Below, in pieces: positions 26,296 to 34,791 of a stretch of 64,000 nucleotides of DNA (position 1 is its first letter; the number at the start of each line of letters is the position of its first letter). The DNA comes from Acidobacteriota bacterium. GTDB taxonomy: Bacteria > Acidobacteriota > Blastocatellia > Pyrinomonadales > Pyrinomonadaceae. Under the pieces are notes generated by a model. That model searched no databases. It was given only the letters and a program-made list of their open reading frames with translations, and was not told the DNA's origin. The DNA lies in contig JAHBSI010000004.1 in the NCBI GenBank assembly GCA_019639195.1, forward strand, positions 124,001 to 188,000, given 5' to 3'. The translations under genes were made by a program, and so were the position numbers.

Positions 26296-28401
26296 CTATT
26301 CATCATCATCAGAAGCCCGGACGCGGCCTTCGGCGACAGCTTCCTGGACAACCTTGTCGGCAAGGTTGTGCGGTAGCGGATCATAATGCGAGAACTGCAT
26401 ATGATACGAACCGCGGGCCTGCGTCACGGAATTGAGCTTTGATTGATAATCGAGCATCTCACTTAGCGGCACCTTCGCCTTGATGACCTGCTGTTTACCG
26501 CGCATATCCATGCCCGAGACACGTCCTCGACGCGAATTAAGGTCGCCCATGATATCGCCCGAGACTTCCTGCGGCGTGAAGACCTCAACGTCCATTATCG
26601 GTTCAAGAAGCGTCGGTTTTGCGCGTTCCATGGCCGCACGAAAAGCCTTGCGGCCTGCCGCCTTGAACGAATGCTCGTCCGAATCGACCGTATGGTAACT
26701 GCCGTCGATGAGCGTCACCTTAAAATCGACCAGCGGATAGCCCGCGACGGCGCCTCTCGCAGCCGCTTCGAGAATGCCTTTTTCGATCGCCGGGCGGAAG
26801 TTCTGGGGCACGGCGCCGCCGAAGATCTTATCAACCCATTCGAATCCCGCACCGCGATCGAGCGGTTCAAAAATGACCTTGCAATCGCCGAATTGGCCGC
26901 GGCCGCCGGACTGTTTCTTATGGCGTCCCTGAACTTCGCACGACTGCGTGATCGTTTCCTTATACGGCACCTTTGGCGGATGCAGCGTGACCTCGACGTG
27001 AAAGCGTTTGTTCAGTTTATCGACGACGGTCTCGATGTGGAGCTGGCCGGAACCTGAAAGGATGAATTCCTTTGTCTGCGGATCGCGTTCGAAAGTAAGG
27101 CTCGGGTCCTCTTCGAGAACCTTATGCAATGCGACGGAGATCTTTTCTTCGTCCGCACGAGATTTTGGCTCGATGGCGAACGCGATCGCTGCCTCCGGAT
27201 ATTCGACCTTCGGATAAACGATCGGCTTGGCCTTGTCGCTCAAAGTATCGCCGGTCTGCGTATCTTTTAGCTTTACGACCGCGATAATGTCGCCGGTTTG
27301 TGCTGAATCGACCTTTTCGAGAGTCTTGCCCGCGATCAAATGCAGTGCACCGAGGCGCTCTGCTGCCTCGCGGGACGTATTCTGTACGGTCGCGTCAGAT
27401 GCGATCTTGCCGCTCACGATCTTCATTACGTTGATGCGGCCGGCAAACGGATCGGCGATCGTGCGAAAGACGTAGGCTGAGAACGGTTCGTCGTTGCTGT
27501 ATTTTCGCGAGATGCGGTCGCCTGTCAGGTCGGAGTTCGAGAAGCCGTATTCTGCCTCATGAGTTGCCGGATTCGGCGCGAATTCGACGATGTGGTCGAG
27601 CAGGAGCTGCAGCCCGACAAGATTCGTCGAAGAAACGGCATAAACAGGACAAAGTTTGCTGCTTGCGATCGCTTTCGCGAGATTCGGGTAGATGTCGTCT
27701 TCTTCGAGCGTTCCATCAGCAAAATATTTTTCCATCAGAGCGTCATCCGATTCGGCGACGATCTCGATCAGGCGTTCGCGGGTTCGCTCGAAAACGTCGC
27801 GGCCTTCGTCCGGTATTGGGATCTCTTTTGCCTTTCCGTTCTCGTCAAACGAATAGGCCTTTTGATGCACCACATCAACAACGCCTTTGAAGTCGCCCTC
27901 TTTACCAATCGGCAGAGAGAACGGGACGATCGAACGGGCAAAGCTCGAGGTCGCAGTTTCGAGTGCGTGGCCAAAATCGGCGTGTTCCTTATCGATCTTG
28001 TTAATGACCATGAAACGCGGCAGCAGGAATTCATTTGCGTATTGCCACGTTTTTTCGGTTTGGACCTCGATGCCGTGTACCGCATCGACCACGACGAGCG
28101 CACAATCCGCAACTCGCAGTGCCGGCCTTGCGTGCGACACGAACGCGGCGTAGCCGGGCGTATCGATCAAATTTATCTTCGTATCCTTGTATTCCAGGTG
28201 GGCAAAATTGTTATTTAGCGAGACCTTCCGTTCGATCGAATCCTCTTCGTAATCGGTCATGGTCGAACCTTCGTCAACCTTTCCCCAGCGGGGCGTTGCT
28301 CCGGCGACATAGAGAAGCGACGACACCAGCTGGGTTTTACCTGCGTCGCCGTGACCAATGACAGCCAGATTCCTGATGTTCTCAGTATTGAATGCTTTCA
28401 T
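26296..28401 (-). CDS. Elongation factor G-like GTPase (EF-G2 type)
   Basis: Translational GTPase with all five EF-G domains. G1 is GHGDAGKTQL near residue 16, G3 DTPGYAAF near 82 and G4 NKIDKEHAD near 136. Domain IV includes GGRGQFGDCKVIFEP near 510, and the C-terminal domain ends with acidic residues. The P-loop GHGDAGKT and the SFARSIVPFSLPIG segment fit the second EF-G paralogue of Acidobacteriota and Actinobacteria rather than the str-operon FusA. No rpsL, rpsG or tuf is adjacent, so it may be an accessory translocase or recycling factor. An AAGGAG site precedes the ATG at 28401. Confidence 0.92.
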   Translation of the reverse strand: MKAFNTENIRNLAVIGHGDAGKTQLVSSLLYVAGATPRWGKVDEGSTMTDYEEDSIERKVSLNNNFAHLEYKDTKINLIDTPGYAAFVSHARPALRVADCALVVVDAVHGIEVQTEKTWQYANEFLLPRFMVINKIDKEHADFGHALETATSSFARSIVPFSLPIGKEGDFKGVVDVVHQKAYSFDENGKAKEIPIPDEGRDVFERTRERLIEIVAESDDALMEKYFADGTLEEDDIYPNLAKAIASSKLCPVYAVSSTNLVGLQLLLDHIVEFAPNPATHEAEYGFSNSDLTGDRISRKYSNDEPFSAYVFRTIADPFAGRINVMKIVSGKIASDATVQNTSREAAERLGALHLIAGKTLEKVDSAQTGDIIAVVKLKDTQTGDTLSDKAKPIVYPKVEYPEAAIAFAIEPKSRADEEKISVALHKVLEEDPSLTFERDPQTKEFILSGSGQLHIETVVDKLNKRFHVEVTLHPPKVPYKETITQSCEVQGRHKKQSGGRGQFGDCKVIFEPLDRGAGFEWVDKIFGGAVPQNFRPAIEKGILEAAARGAVAGYPLVDFKVTLIDGSYHTVDSDEHSFKAAGRKAFRAAMERAKPTLLEPIMDVEVFTPQEVSGDIMGDLNSRRGRVSGMDMRGKQQVIKAKVPLSEMLDYQSKLNSVTQARGSYHMQFSHYDPLPHNLADKVVQEAVAEGRVRASDDDE

Positions 28402-28598
28402 TTCGGCAGAATCTCCTTATTGTGGATTTGGGATATGCAAAGACGGGCAAACGACATCACACGGGAATTCCAGAGGCGGGTTGAATTCCGTGCAATGAGC
28501 GGCATAATTCAGCAGTTCGCTCCGATCATTTGTATAGCTCTAAATTTAGCTCAATAACGCTCGGACGGCAAGGAATGCCTTCGCGAAGGGAAAAGGGG

Positions 28599-28617
28599 TT
28601 GACTATTGGGATATACT
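28599..28617 (+). promoter_or_regulatory. Promoter-like TTGAC-N8-TATACT element before the delta-60 gene
   Basis: TTGAC (28599-28603) lies only 8 bp before TATACT (28612-28617). The same arrangement occurs before the TPR gene at 31789. TATACT alone is a good -10 element, 41 bp before the ATG. The gap 28402-28658 also holds an EcoRI-like inverted repeat (GGAATTC/GAATTCC, 28464-28489). Confidence 0.45.
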
Positions 28618-28658
28618 AAGCAGCAAATCATCAACCGAGCTGGAAGCAGGTGTATCCC

Positions 28659-31600
28659 ATGATAAAGCGAATTCTCACCCATTTACTCATTGTTGCGGCA
28701 TTTGCCCTTGTATTTGCCTCATTTGCTGTTGCCCAGAGCAGCGTCGATCCGACATTCAACGCAGTGCCTTCGGGGCCCTTGAGTGCCCAAAATATTTACG
28801 AGGAACAAGCGGCACTGCCAGATGGAAAGGTCCTCGTTTGGGGCAGCAACCTTATAGTTGATGGCGTCGCCAAAGGAAGTATCGCTCGGCTGAATTCAGA
28901 CGGTTCGCTTGATCCGTCTTTTTCGTTCTGCGAATGCGGACAAATATATTTCGCGAACGCGGCACCGCTGCCGGACGGCAAGGTGCTTGTGGCCGGCAGC
29001 TGGGAGTCAAAGGGGAAGATCATTCGCTTAAATAGCGATGGAAGCCTTGATACGACCTTTGGTTTTACGGTCTCGCCGAGCTTGGAGCAAACTAGTCTCA
29101 AGATCGCCGGTGTTGCCGCCGACGGGACATTCTACGCGATTCGCCACCGTTCCGTCCCGTCCTATAACGAAGACTCTCTTATTCGCTTTGAAGGTAACGG
29201 CGCCCTAGATTCGAGCTTCACAAGTGTTTTGATCGACGGCGGAAGGGTACTTAACAGTTATTTGTCAGCGCTCGAACCGCTGCCGGACGGCAGTCTTTAC
29301 CTTGCGGTCAATACGGCCGTAGTCTCGAACTATTCGACAAGGGTTAGGAAATACTTGCCTACGGGGGCATTGGATCCGGCATGGACGCCGCCCAATATTC
29401 CTCCGAGCACCATAACGTGGACCTTTGTTCAAGGGCTGGCCGCCGGGGCGGATGGCAGCTTGGTGATCACCGGTTCGTTTACGGTGGTGAATGGAGTTCA
29501 GAAGAAAAATGTGGCTCGGCTGCTTGCGGCAGGGAACGTCGATCTGAACTTTACAGCACCGGACACATTTTCAGGTACAGGTGTAAAGCTCCTTTCTGAC
29601 GGCAAGATCCTGCTTTCAGCAACGGACGGCCTTGCCTTTCCTAATAAACTTCGGCGACTGAACGCCGACGGAAGTCTTGACACCTCCTATACGATGGACG
29701 CTTCGGTCAGCGATGTTTCAAACAAATGGTCGCTGGATGCGTCAGAGCGTTCGGTGTTCCGCTCAGTTGATTCGATCGTTCGCCTGCAGCAGAACGGTTC
29801 ACTTGATACCGGCTTCTCGACAAATGTCGGGGTCTTCGGGACGGTAAAAACCCTTGTCCGTCAAGCAGATGGCAAGGTGGTCCTTGCGGGCAATTTCACC
29901 GGTATGAACGGTGCCGCGTCAAGCAACTTCGTTCGTGTGAATGATGACGGGACGACGGATCCGACATTCAACTCGGGTACCGGGTTTGACGTACTGCCTT
30001 CGGATCTATATCTCCAGCCGGACGGCAAGATCATCGCGATCGGCACATTTGCTCAGTACAACGGCAGCCCGGTGCCGCGGATCATTCGGATCATGCCCGA
30101 CGGCACGCTGGACAGCGGATTCAACGTCGTGCTCAATTCGGGAGTGGTTAGCGCAGTTTGCTTTCTTAACGATGGCAGGCTGTATATCGGAGGAACCTTT
30201 GCGACGGTCGGCGGAACGTCGCGGCCGGGGCTTGCACGCCTCAACTCAGATGGGAGTTTAGACAGCAGCTTTGACGCTCTGATCGGGGGAACGCCAACGA
30301 TCTACGACCTGGTGGTACAGGCTGACGGTAGAGTTCTGGTCGCCGGTTCATTTTCGGGGATCGGCGGATTCAACCGATCAGGTCTTGTACGCCTCGATTC
30401 AACCGGAACTCTCGATCAATCCTTTGATCCGGCGAATCCCTCCACGCAAAGGATGAGCGTTTTACCCGACGGCCGAATGTTCACGATGTCGTGGAGATCG
30501 GGTAGTGGGCTTACCGTTTTCCTGCGCGATGCTAATGGGAATATTGACCCGAGCTTTACGGCACCAGTGTTTTCTCTCGCCGACTCCGAAACCCCTTTTC
30601 TTGTTCCCGGAGCAGATGGGAGCGTCATCGTTGGCGGCAACTTCACGACCGTGGGACCGCGGTCACTCAGTGACCTCGTGCGGCTTGCGCCAAACGGATC
30701 GCTCGACCTGCTATTTTTGCCAGGTGGTGTAAATATTGCCGTGCGCAAGGTCGTCGCGGGCCCAACAGATAAGGTGCTTGTCGCCGGTGAATTCGACAAG
30801 ATCGGCGGTGTCGCAAAGCCGGGTGTTGCGAGGCTCAATATCGCGCCGTACCGGAAAACGACGCCGTTTGATTTCAGCGGCGATGGACGCGCGGACTTCG
30901 TAGTTTATCGGCCTTCTTCCAGTACGTGGTATCGGCTTAATAGTGGAACATATAGCTTTGAAACTACGACGTTCGGCGTTGCCGGCGATATACCTACTTC
31001 GTCCGACTATGACGGCGACGGGATGACCGATCTATCGATCTTTCGCCCATCGACGGGTAATTGGTGGTACCGATCAAGCAGGACGGGCGTCGATTACGCG
31101 ATTCTTCTTGGGACATCAACCGACCGTTTTGCGCCTTCGGATTTTGACGGTGACGGAAAGACGGACTTCGTAGTGTACAGGCCATCGAACTCGACCTGGT
31201 ACCGTTACGGTTCAAACCTCGGGAGCCAACCGGCCGTGAGGTTCGGCATTGCCGGAGATATTCCCGTTGTCGGCGATTTTGATGGTGACGGCAGGGGCGA
31301 CCTCGCGATCTTTCGGCCATCGGCCGGTGATTGGTGGTACGCCGCAAGCAGTTCGGGCGGTGCCCAAAGGGCGACGCACTTTGGAGCGAACGGCGACATA
31401 CCGGTACCTGCTGATTTTGACGGAGACGGTAAGACCGACATGGCCGTCTTCAGGCCTTCGACCGGTGTCTGGTATGTGCTGAATTCCAGCGATTACTCGG
31501 CGTTGATCGTGCCCTTCGGACTTGGGACCGACAAGCTGATCCCTGCTGATTATGACGGGGACGGAAAGGCCGACATTGCCGTCTTTCGGCCATCGACCGG

Positions 31601-31772
31601 CATTTGGTACATCCTGCAGTCATCCTCAGGCTTTTTGGGCCTTCAATGGGGTGTCGCGACCGATGTTCCCGTCGCAAATCAGTTTATCGTGCAGTCAGGC
31701 ACATCGCGTGTTCCGACCGAGTCCGACGACCGCGCGAGACGTCCGGCGCAAGCAAAGTCCCGCGTTCATTGA
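28659..31772 (+). CDS. Large exported delta-60 repeat / FG-GAP repeat protein
   Basis: Secreted protein of 1,037 residues. The signal peptide ends near residue 26 (FASFAVAQ). About twelve delta-60-type repeats fill residues 30-720; each has the form LPDGKVLVAG followed 15-25 residues later by RLNSDGSLDPSF. Six FG-GAP/VCBS-like repeats follow (about 725-1010), each with a calcium-loop DFDGDGKTD, then an IFRPSTG core and WY. This suggests two beta-propellers, the second calcium-binding; a surface or adhesion role is plausible but unproven. The ATG at 28659 follows GCAGG; the GTG at 28650 is less likely. The last 20 residues are Arg/Ala-rich and look unrelated to the repeats. Confidence 0.9.
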   Translation: MIKRILTHLLIVAAFALVFASFAVAQSSVDPTFNAVPSGPLSAQNIYEEQAALPDGKVLVWGSNLIVDGVAKGSIARLNSDGSLDPSFSFCECGQIYFANAAPLPDGKVLVAGSWESKGKIIRLNSDGSLDTTFGFTVSPSLEQTSLKIAGVAADGTFYAIRHRSVPSYNEDSLIRFEGNGALDSSFTSVLIDGGRVLNSYLSALEPLPDGSLYLAVNTAVVSNYSTRVRKYLPTGALDPAWTPPNIPPSTITWTFVQGLAAGADGSLVITGSFTVVNGVQKKNVARLLAAGNVDLNFTAPDTFSGTGVKLLSDGKILLSATDGLAFPNKLRRLNADGSLDTSYTMDASVSDVSNKWSLDASERSVFRSVDSIVRLQQNGSLDTGFSTNVGVFGTVKTLVRQADGKVVLAGNFTGMNGAASSNFVRVNDDGTTDPTFNSGTGFDVLPSDLYLQPDGKIIAIGTFAQYNGSPVPRIIRIMPDGTLDSGFNVVLNSGVVSAVCFLNDGRLYIGGTFATVGGTSRPGLARLNSDGSLDSSFDALIGGTPTIYDLVVQADGRVLVAGSFSGIGGFNRSGLVRLDSTGTLDQSFDPANPSTQRMSVLPDGRMFTMSWRSGSGLTVFLRDANGNIDPSFTAPVFSLADSETPFLVPGADGSVIVGGNFTTVGPRSLSDLVRLAPNGSLDLLFLPGGVNIAVRKVVAGPTDKVLVAGEFDKIGGVAKPGVARLNIAPYRKTTPFDFSGDGRADFVVYRPSSSTWYRLNSGTYSFETTTFGVAGDIPTSSDYDGDGMTDLSIFRPSTGNWWYRSSRTGVDYAILLGTSTDRFAPSDFDGDGKTDFVVYRPSNSTWYRYGSNLGSQPAVRFGIAGDIPVVGDFDGDGRGDLAIFRPSAGDWWYAASSSGGAQRATHFGANGDIPVPADFDGDGKTDMAVFRPSTGVWYVLNSSDYSALIVPFGLGTDKLIPADYDGDGKADIAVFRPSTGIWYILQSSSGFLGLQWGVATDVPVANQFIVQSGTSRVPTESDDRARRPAQAKSRVH

Positions 31773-31788
31773 CGGCAGGCCTCCTCTA

Positions 31789-31849
31789 TTGACGAGTGCG
31801 GTATACTGAAAGCTTGGCCGTGTTAAGGCAAAAGCTGCCCTGACACGGC
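31789..31849 (+). promoter_or_regulatory. Promoter-like element and leader hairpin before the first TPR gene
   Basis: TTGAC (31789-31793), 8 bp, then TATACT (31802-31807). A hairpin follows in the leader at 31817-31849: outer arms GCCGTG/CACGGC and an inner GGCA/TGCC. CCCCGGGAGG before the ATG at 31892 may act as ribosome-binding site. It resembles no riboswitch class that I know. Confidence 0.4.
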
Positions 31850-31891
31850 GTCAGTTATCAGGACACTCTCTCCCCGGGAGGCCGCCGAACT

Positions 31892-33733
31892 ATGTTTAAC
31901 GGACGAAAGAATAGACTTTATCGATCGATCTTCACCGCGTTTTCCGCAGCATCCATAATTTGGTGCACGCTCTTGCCTGTTGGCGCTCAGGACCTTGTGC
32001 CGGTCAGCAACATTTCGGGCGGTTCCAGCGTTTTCGTCTTTCGAAAATCATCACCGCCCCGGCGTTTTACAAGCAGCGTTAGAACCTCCCGCAGCAGCGA
32101 ACAGCGTGTCGCATCGGCGAAGAGAGTTCGCAAACAGTATGAGACGCACTCATCCGAGACCGCGAAGAAAGATCGTACGCCCGTAATTGCTCCCGAAAAG
32201 GCCGCAACTGCGATCCGCACGATGAAACGCCAGGAAGCGTCAAAGATGATGGCAGGTTCGGGCGAATTCTACCTCCAGCAGAATGATCTTGATAACGCCG
32301 TGGACAGCTTTCGAGAGGCCGTTTCGCTTGATGCGACGAATTCAAAAGCGAAGCTCGGCCTGAGCGATGCTCTTGCAAGGAAAGGGAATTCGTTGGTTGA
32401 CGGCCAGAAGGCACCGCTTGCGAAGAGCTATTTCCTCGAATCGATCAAATACGATCCAAAGAATGCGGCGGCATATTTTGGGCTCGCCGAGCTTTTTGCA
32501 GACGATAACGACAACGCGCAGGCCCTTGCGAACTACGAAAAGGCACTCGCCGCCGATCCTAAACTGACCGAGATCTATCAACCGCTCGGCATTCTTTACT
32601 ATCAGCAAGGCGAGATCGCGAAGGCCGATGCATTGCTCGGAAAGGCTCTTGCGCTTGATCCAAACAGTGCCGAAACGCAGGTCTTTGTTGCGTCGATCCG
32701 CCTTTCGCAGAACCGCAATCAGGAAGCCCTTGATGCCGCAAAGCGGGCGTTGGCGATCGAGCCGACGTCAGCCGAAGCCGCAAACACGGCGGGCGATGCT
32801 CTCGTTCGCCTTGACCGTGTAAAGGACGCGATCCCGTATTACGAAAAAGCGACGACGCTCAAGCAGAATTACTTTGACGCTCTTCTCGCTCTCGGAGCGG
32901 CGTACCTCGAAACCGGTGATTATCCGAATGCTGTAAAGGCATACAAGGGAGCCTTTGCGGCGAAGAATACGAGTGCGGAGGCAACGGAAGGCCTTGCGGA
33001 TGCGTATCGATTGTCAGGTGATTTCAATTCGGCGGCGGGAGCGTACCGAAATGCGGCGACCTTTATGGATCGCGACGCAACATTCTCGAACCAGCAGAAA
33101 GCTGATACGCAGAGCAAACTCGCGTTCGTGATCGGCCAGCAGTGTGCGATCAACGTTCGACAGGCGAAACGCTGCGAATGGCCGTCCGCGATCACTGCCA
33201 TGGAAAAGGCAGTTAAGCTCGGCAACGGAAGCGCCATCGATTACGCAAACCTCGGCTGGGCATATTACAACGCCGCCCAGATCGATAACGCCGATAAGAA
33301 TACCGCCGAGGCAAAGGCGAAGACCGAGCTTGCCCGCACAAATCTAGAAAAGGCTCTCGCGATGAACCCGAGCTTTGCCGCCGGCCCGATGCTCAATCTT
33401 GGTATGGTGCGCACAGATCTGGGTGACTACGCCGGTGCTGCGGAAATTCTGTCGAAGGTCGTAAAAGATAAGCCGGAGTGGGCATTCGCATGGAACGAAC
33501 TTGGCCTTGCCAACTACAAGCTCAATAAGAAGAGCGATGCGATCCAGAACTATAAACGCGCAACAGACGAGGATCCGAATCTCGCCGCGGCTTGGTTCAA
33601 CTACGGCCGAACCTCCATCGAACTTGGCAATATGGGCGATGCGAAAAAGGCGTACAAGAAACTCGTAAACCTGAAGGCGATGAATTTTGCAAACTTTCTC
33701 GAGTTGATGAGCAAGGGAGCGGTCAAGAGGTAG
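31892..33733 (+). CDS. Exported TPR-repeat protein (paralogue A)
   Basis: Secreted or periplasmic protein of 613 residues. A long signal peptide (about 1-32, ending LLPVGAQ) is followed by the short motif GGSSVFVFRKSS near 43-54. A basic, Ser-rich linker comes next, then about 12 tetratricopeptide repeats from about 115 to 600, such as AAAYFGLAELFADDNDNAQALANYEKAL and AFAWNELGLANYKLNKKSDAIQNYKRA (quoted in part). TPRs mediate protein contacts. The gene 1 kb downstream (34792) has the same layout and the same N-terminal motif, so the two are paralogues. murB begins 1 bp after the stop. Confidence 0.9.
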   Translation: MFNGRKNRLYRSIFTAFSAASIIWCTLLPVGAQDLVPVSNISGGSSVFVFRKSSPPRRFTSSVRTSRSSEQRVASAKRVRKQYETHSSETAKKDRTPVIAPEKAATAIRTMKRQEASKMMAGSGEFYLQQNDLDNAVDSFREAVSLDATNSKAKLGLSDALARKGNSLVDGQKAPLAKSYFLESIKYDPKNAAAYFGLAELFADDNDNAQALANYEKALAADPKLTEIYQPLGILYYQQGEIAKADALLGKALALDPNSAETQVFVASIRLSQNRNQEALDAAKRALAIEPTSAEAANTAGDALVRLDRVKDAIPYYEKATTLKQNYFDALLALGAAYLETGDYPNAVKAYKGAFAAKNTSAEATEGLADAYRLSGDFNSAAGAYRNAATFMDRDATFSNQQKADTQSKLAFVIGQQCAINVRQAKRCEWPSAITAMEKAVKLGNGSAIDYANLGWAYYNAAQIDNADKNTAEAKAKTELARTNLEKALAMNPSFAAGPMLNLGMVRTDLGDYAGAAEILSKVVKDKPEWAFAWNELGLANYKLNKKSDAIQNYKRATDEDPNLAAAWFNYGRTSIELGNMGDAKKAYKKLVNLKAMNFANFLELMSKGAVKR

Positions 33734-33734
33734 T

Positions 33735-34772
33735 TTGTCCGACTTGATCTTTGAAGAGAACGTTCCGCTTGCGCCGCTGACCACTCTAAAGGTCGGCGGC
33801 CCGGCTCGATATTTTACCGAGCCGCGGGATGTTGATGAACTGAGGGCGGCATTCGAACGTTCACGTGCCGACGACCTAAAGGTATTCGTGCTTGGCGGCG
33901 GCAGTAACGTTGTCGTGTCCGACGAAGGTTTTGACGGGCTTGTTATCAGGCCGAACTTCCTGGGCATCGCGTTCGAACCAGGCGGCGACACAACGAATGT
34001 CTCTGCGGGAGCCGGCGAGAATTGGGACGAATTCGTCGAGACCTGCGTCAACAAAGGCCTCGCGGGTGTCGAGGCTTTGAGCGGCATTCCCGGCCTTGTC
34101 GGCGGGACTCCGATCCAGAATGTCGGGGCTTACGGGCAGGATGTTTCGGGGACGATCGTGGCGGTCGATTGCTACGACCGCGAGACCGGTTCCGTCGAGA
34201 CGTTCTCGAATGCGGCGTGCGGATTCAAATACCGCGAGAGTATTTTCAATACGACGCATCGCGACCGATACGTCGTCCTCAAGGTCACTTTTCGTCTGGT
34301 AAATGACGGCAGGCCGACGATCGCTTATCGCGATCTTGTCCAGCATTTCGCAGGGCGTGAACCTGACCTTACCGAACTTAGAGCTGCGGTTTTGGCGATC
34401 CGACGTTCAAAGTCAATGGTGCTCAATGCGAATGACCCAAACTCGCGCAGTGCGGGATCATTCTTTAAAAATCCGATAGTCGATCGGGCGATCTACGAGA
34501 CGATCGCCGCGAAATTTGGGCAAGTTCCAATGTTTCCGATCGATGACACCTTCGTTAAGATACCTGCGGCGTGGCTCATTGAGAATGCGGGTTTCGAAAA
34601 GGGTGCCAGGTTGGGCGGAGCGGGAATATCATCCCGTCATCCGCTTGCGATAATCAATGCAGATGGTGCGTCCGCCGGCGAGATCATCGCCCTGAAAGAC
34701 GCGATCCAGGAGGAAGTTGGAAAGAAATTTTCGATCTTCCTTACGCCTGAGCCTGTATTTGTGGGCTTCTGA
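33735..34772 (+). CDS. murB: UDP-N-acetylmuramate dehydrogenase MurB
   Basis: FAD enzyme that reduces UDP-GlcNAc-enolpyruvate to UDP-MurNAc in peptidoglycan synthesis. Marks are TTLKVGGPARYF near 15, the FAD loop VFVLGGGSNVVVSDEGF near 47, GLVGGTPIQNVGAYGQDVS near 120, the type I region FKYRESIF near 160 and SAGSFFKNP near 235 with the catalytic Ser. The final LTPEPVFVGF carries the catalytic Glu. At 345 residues it is a type I MurB. It starts with TTG at 33735, 1 bp after the TAG of the TPR gene, with AAGAGG at 33725-33730 as ribosome-binding site. Confidence 0.97.
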   Translation: MSDLIFEENVPLAPLTTLKVGGPARYFTEPRDVDELRAAFERSRADDLKVFVLGGGSNVVVSDEGFDGLVIRPNFLGIAFEPGGDTTNVSAGAGENWDEFVETCVNKGLAGVEALSGIPGLVGGTPIQNVGAYGQDVSGTIVAVDCYDRETGSVETFSNAACGFKYRESIFNTTHRDRYVVLKVTFRLVNDGRPTIAYRDLVQHFAGREPDLTELRAAVLAIRRSKSMVLNANDPNSRSAGSFFKNPIVDRAIYETIAAKFGQVPMFPIDDTFVKIPAAWLIENAGFEKGARLGGAGISSRHPLAIINADGASAGEIIALKDAIQEEVGKKFSIFLTPEPVFVGF

Positions 34773-34791
34773 CTAAAGATAGGTGACCAGT

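Noticed and set aside
28464..28489. GGAATTC/GAATTCC inverted repeat upstream of the EF-G-like gene
   Set aside because: A possible operator, but a single 7-bp pair of restriction-site type without any supporting context is too weak to call.
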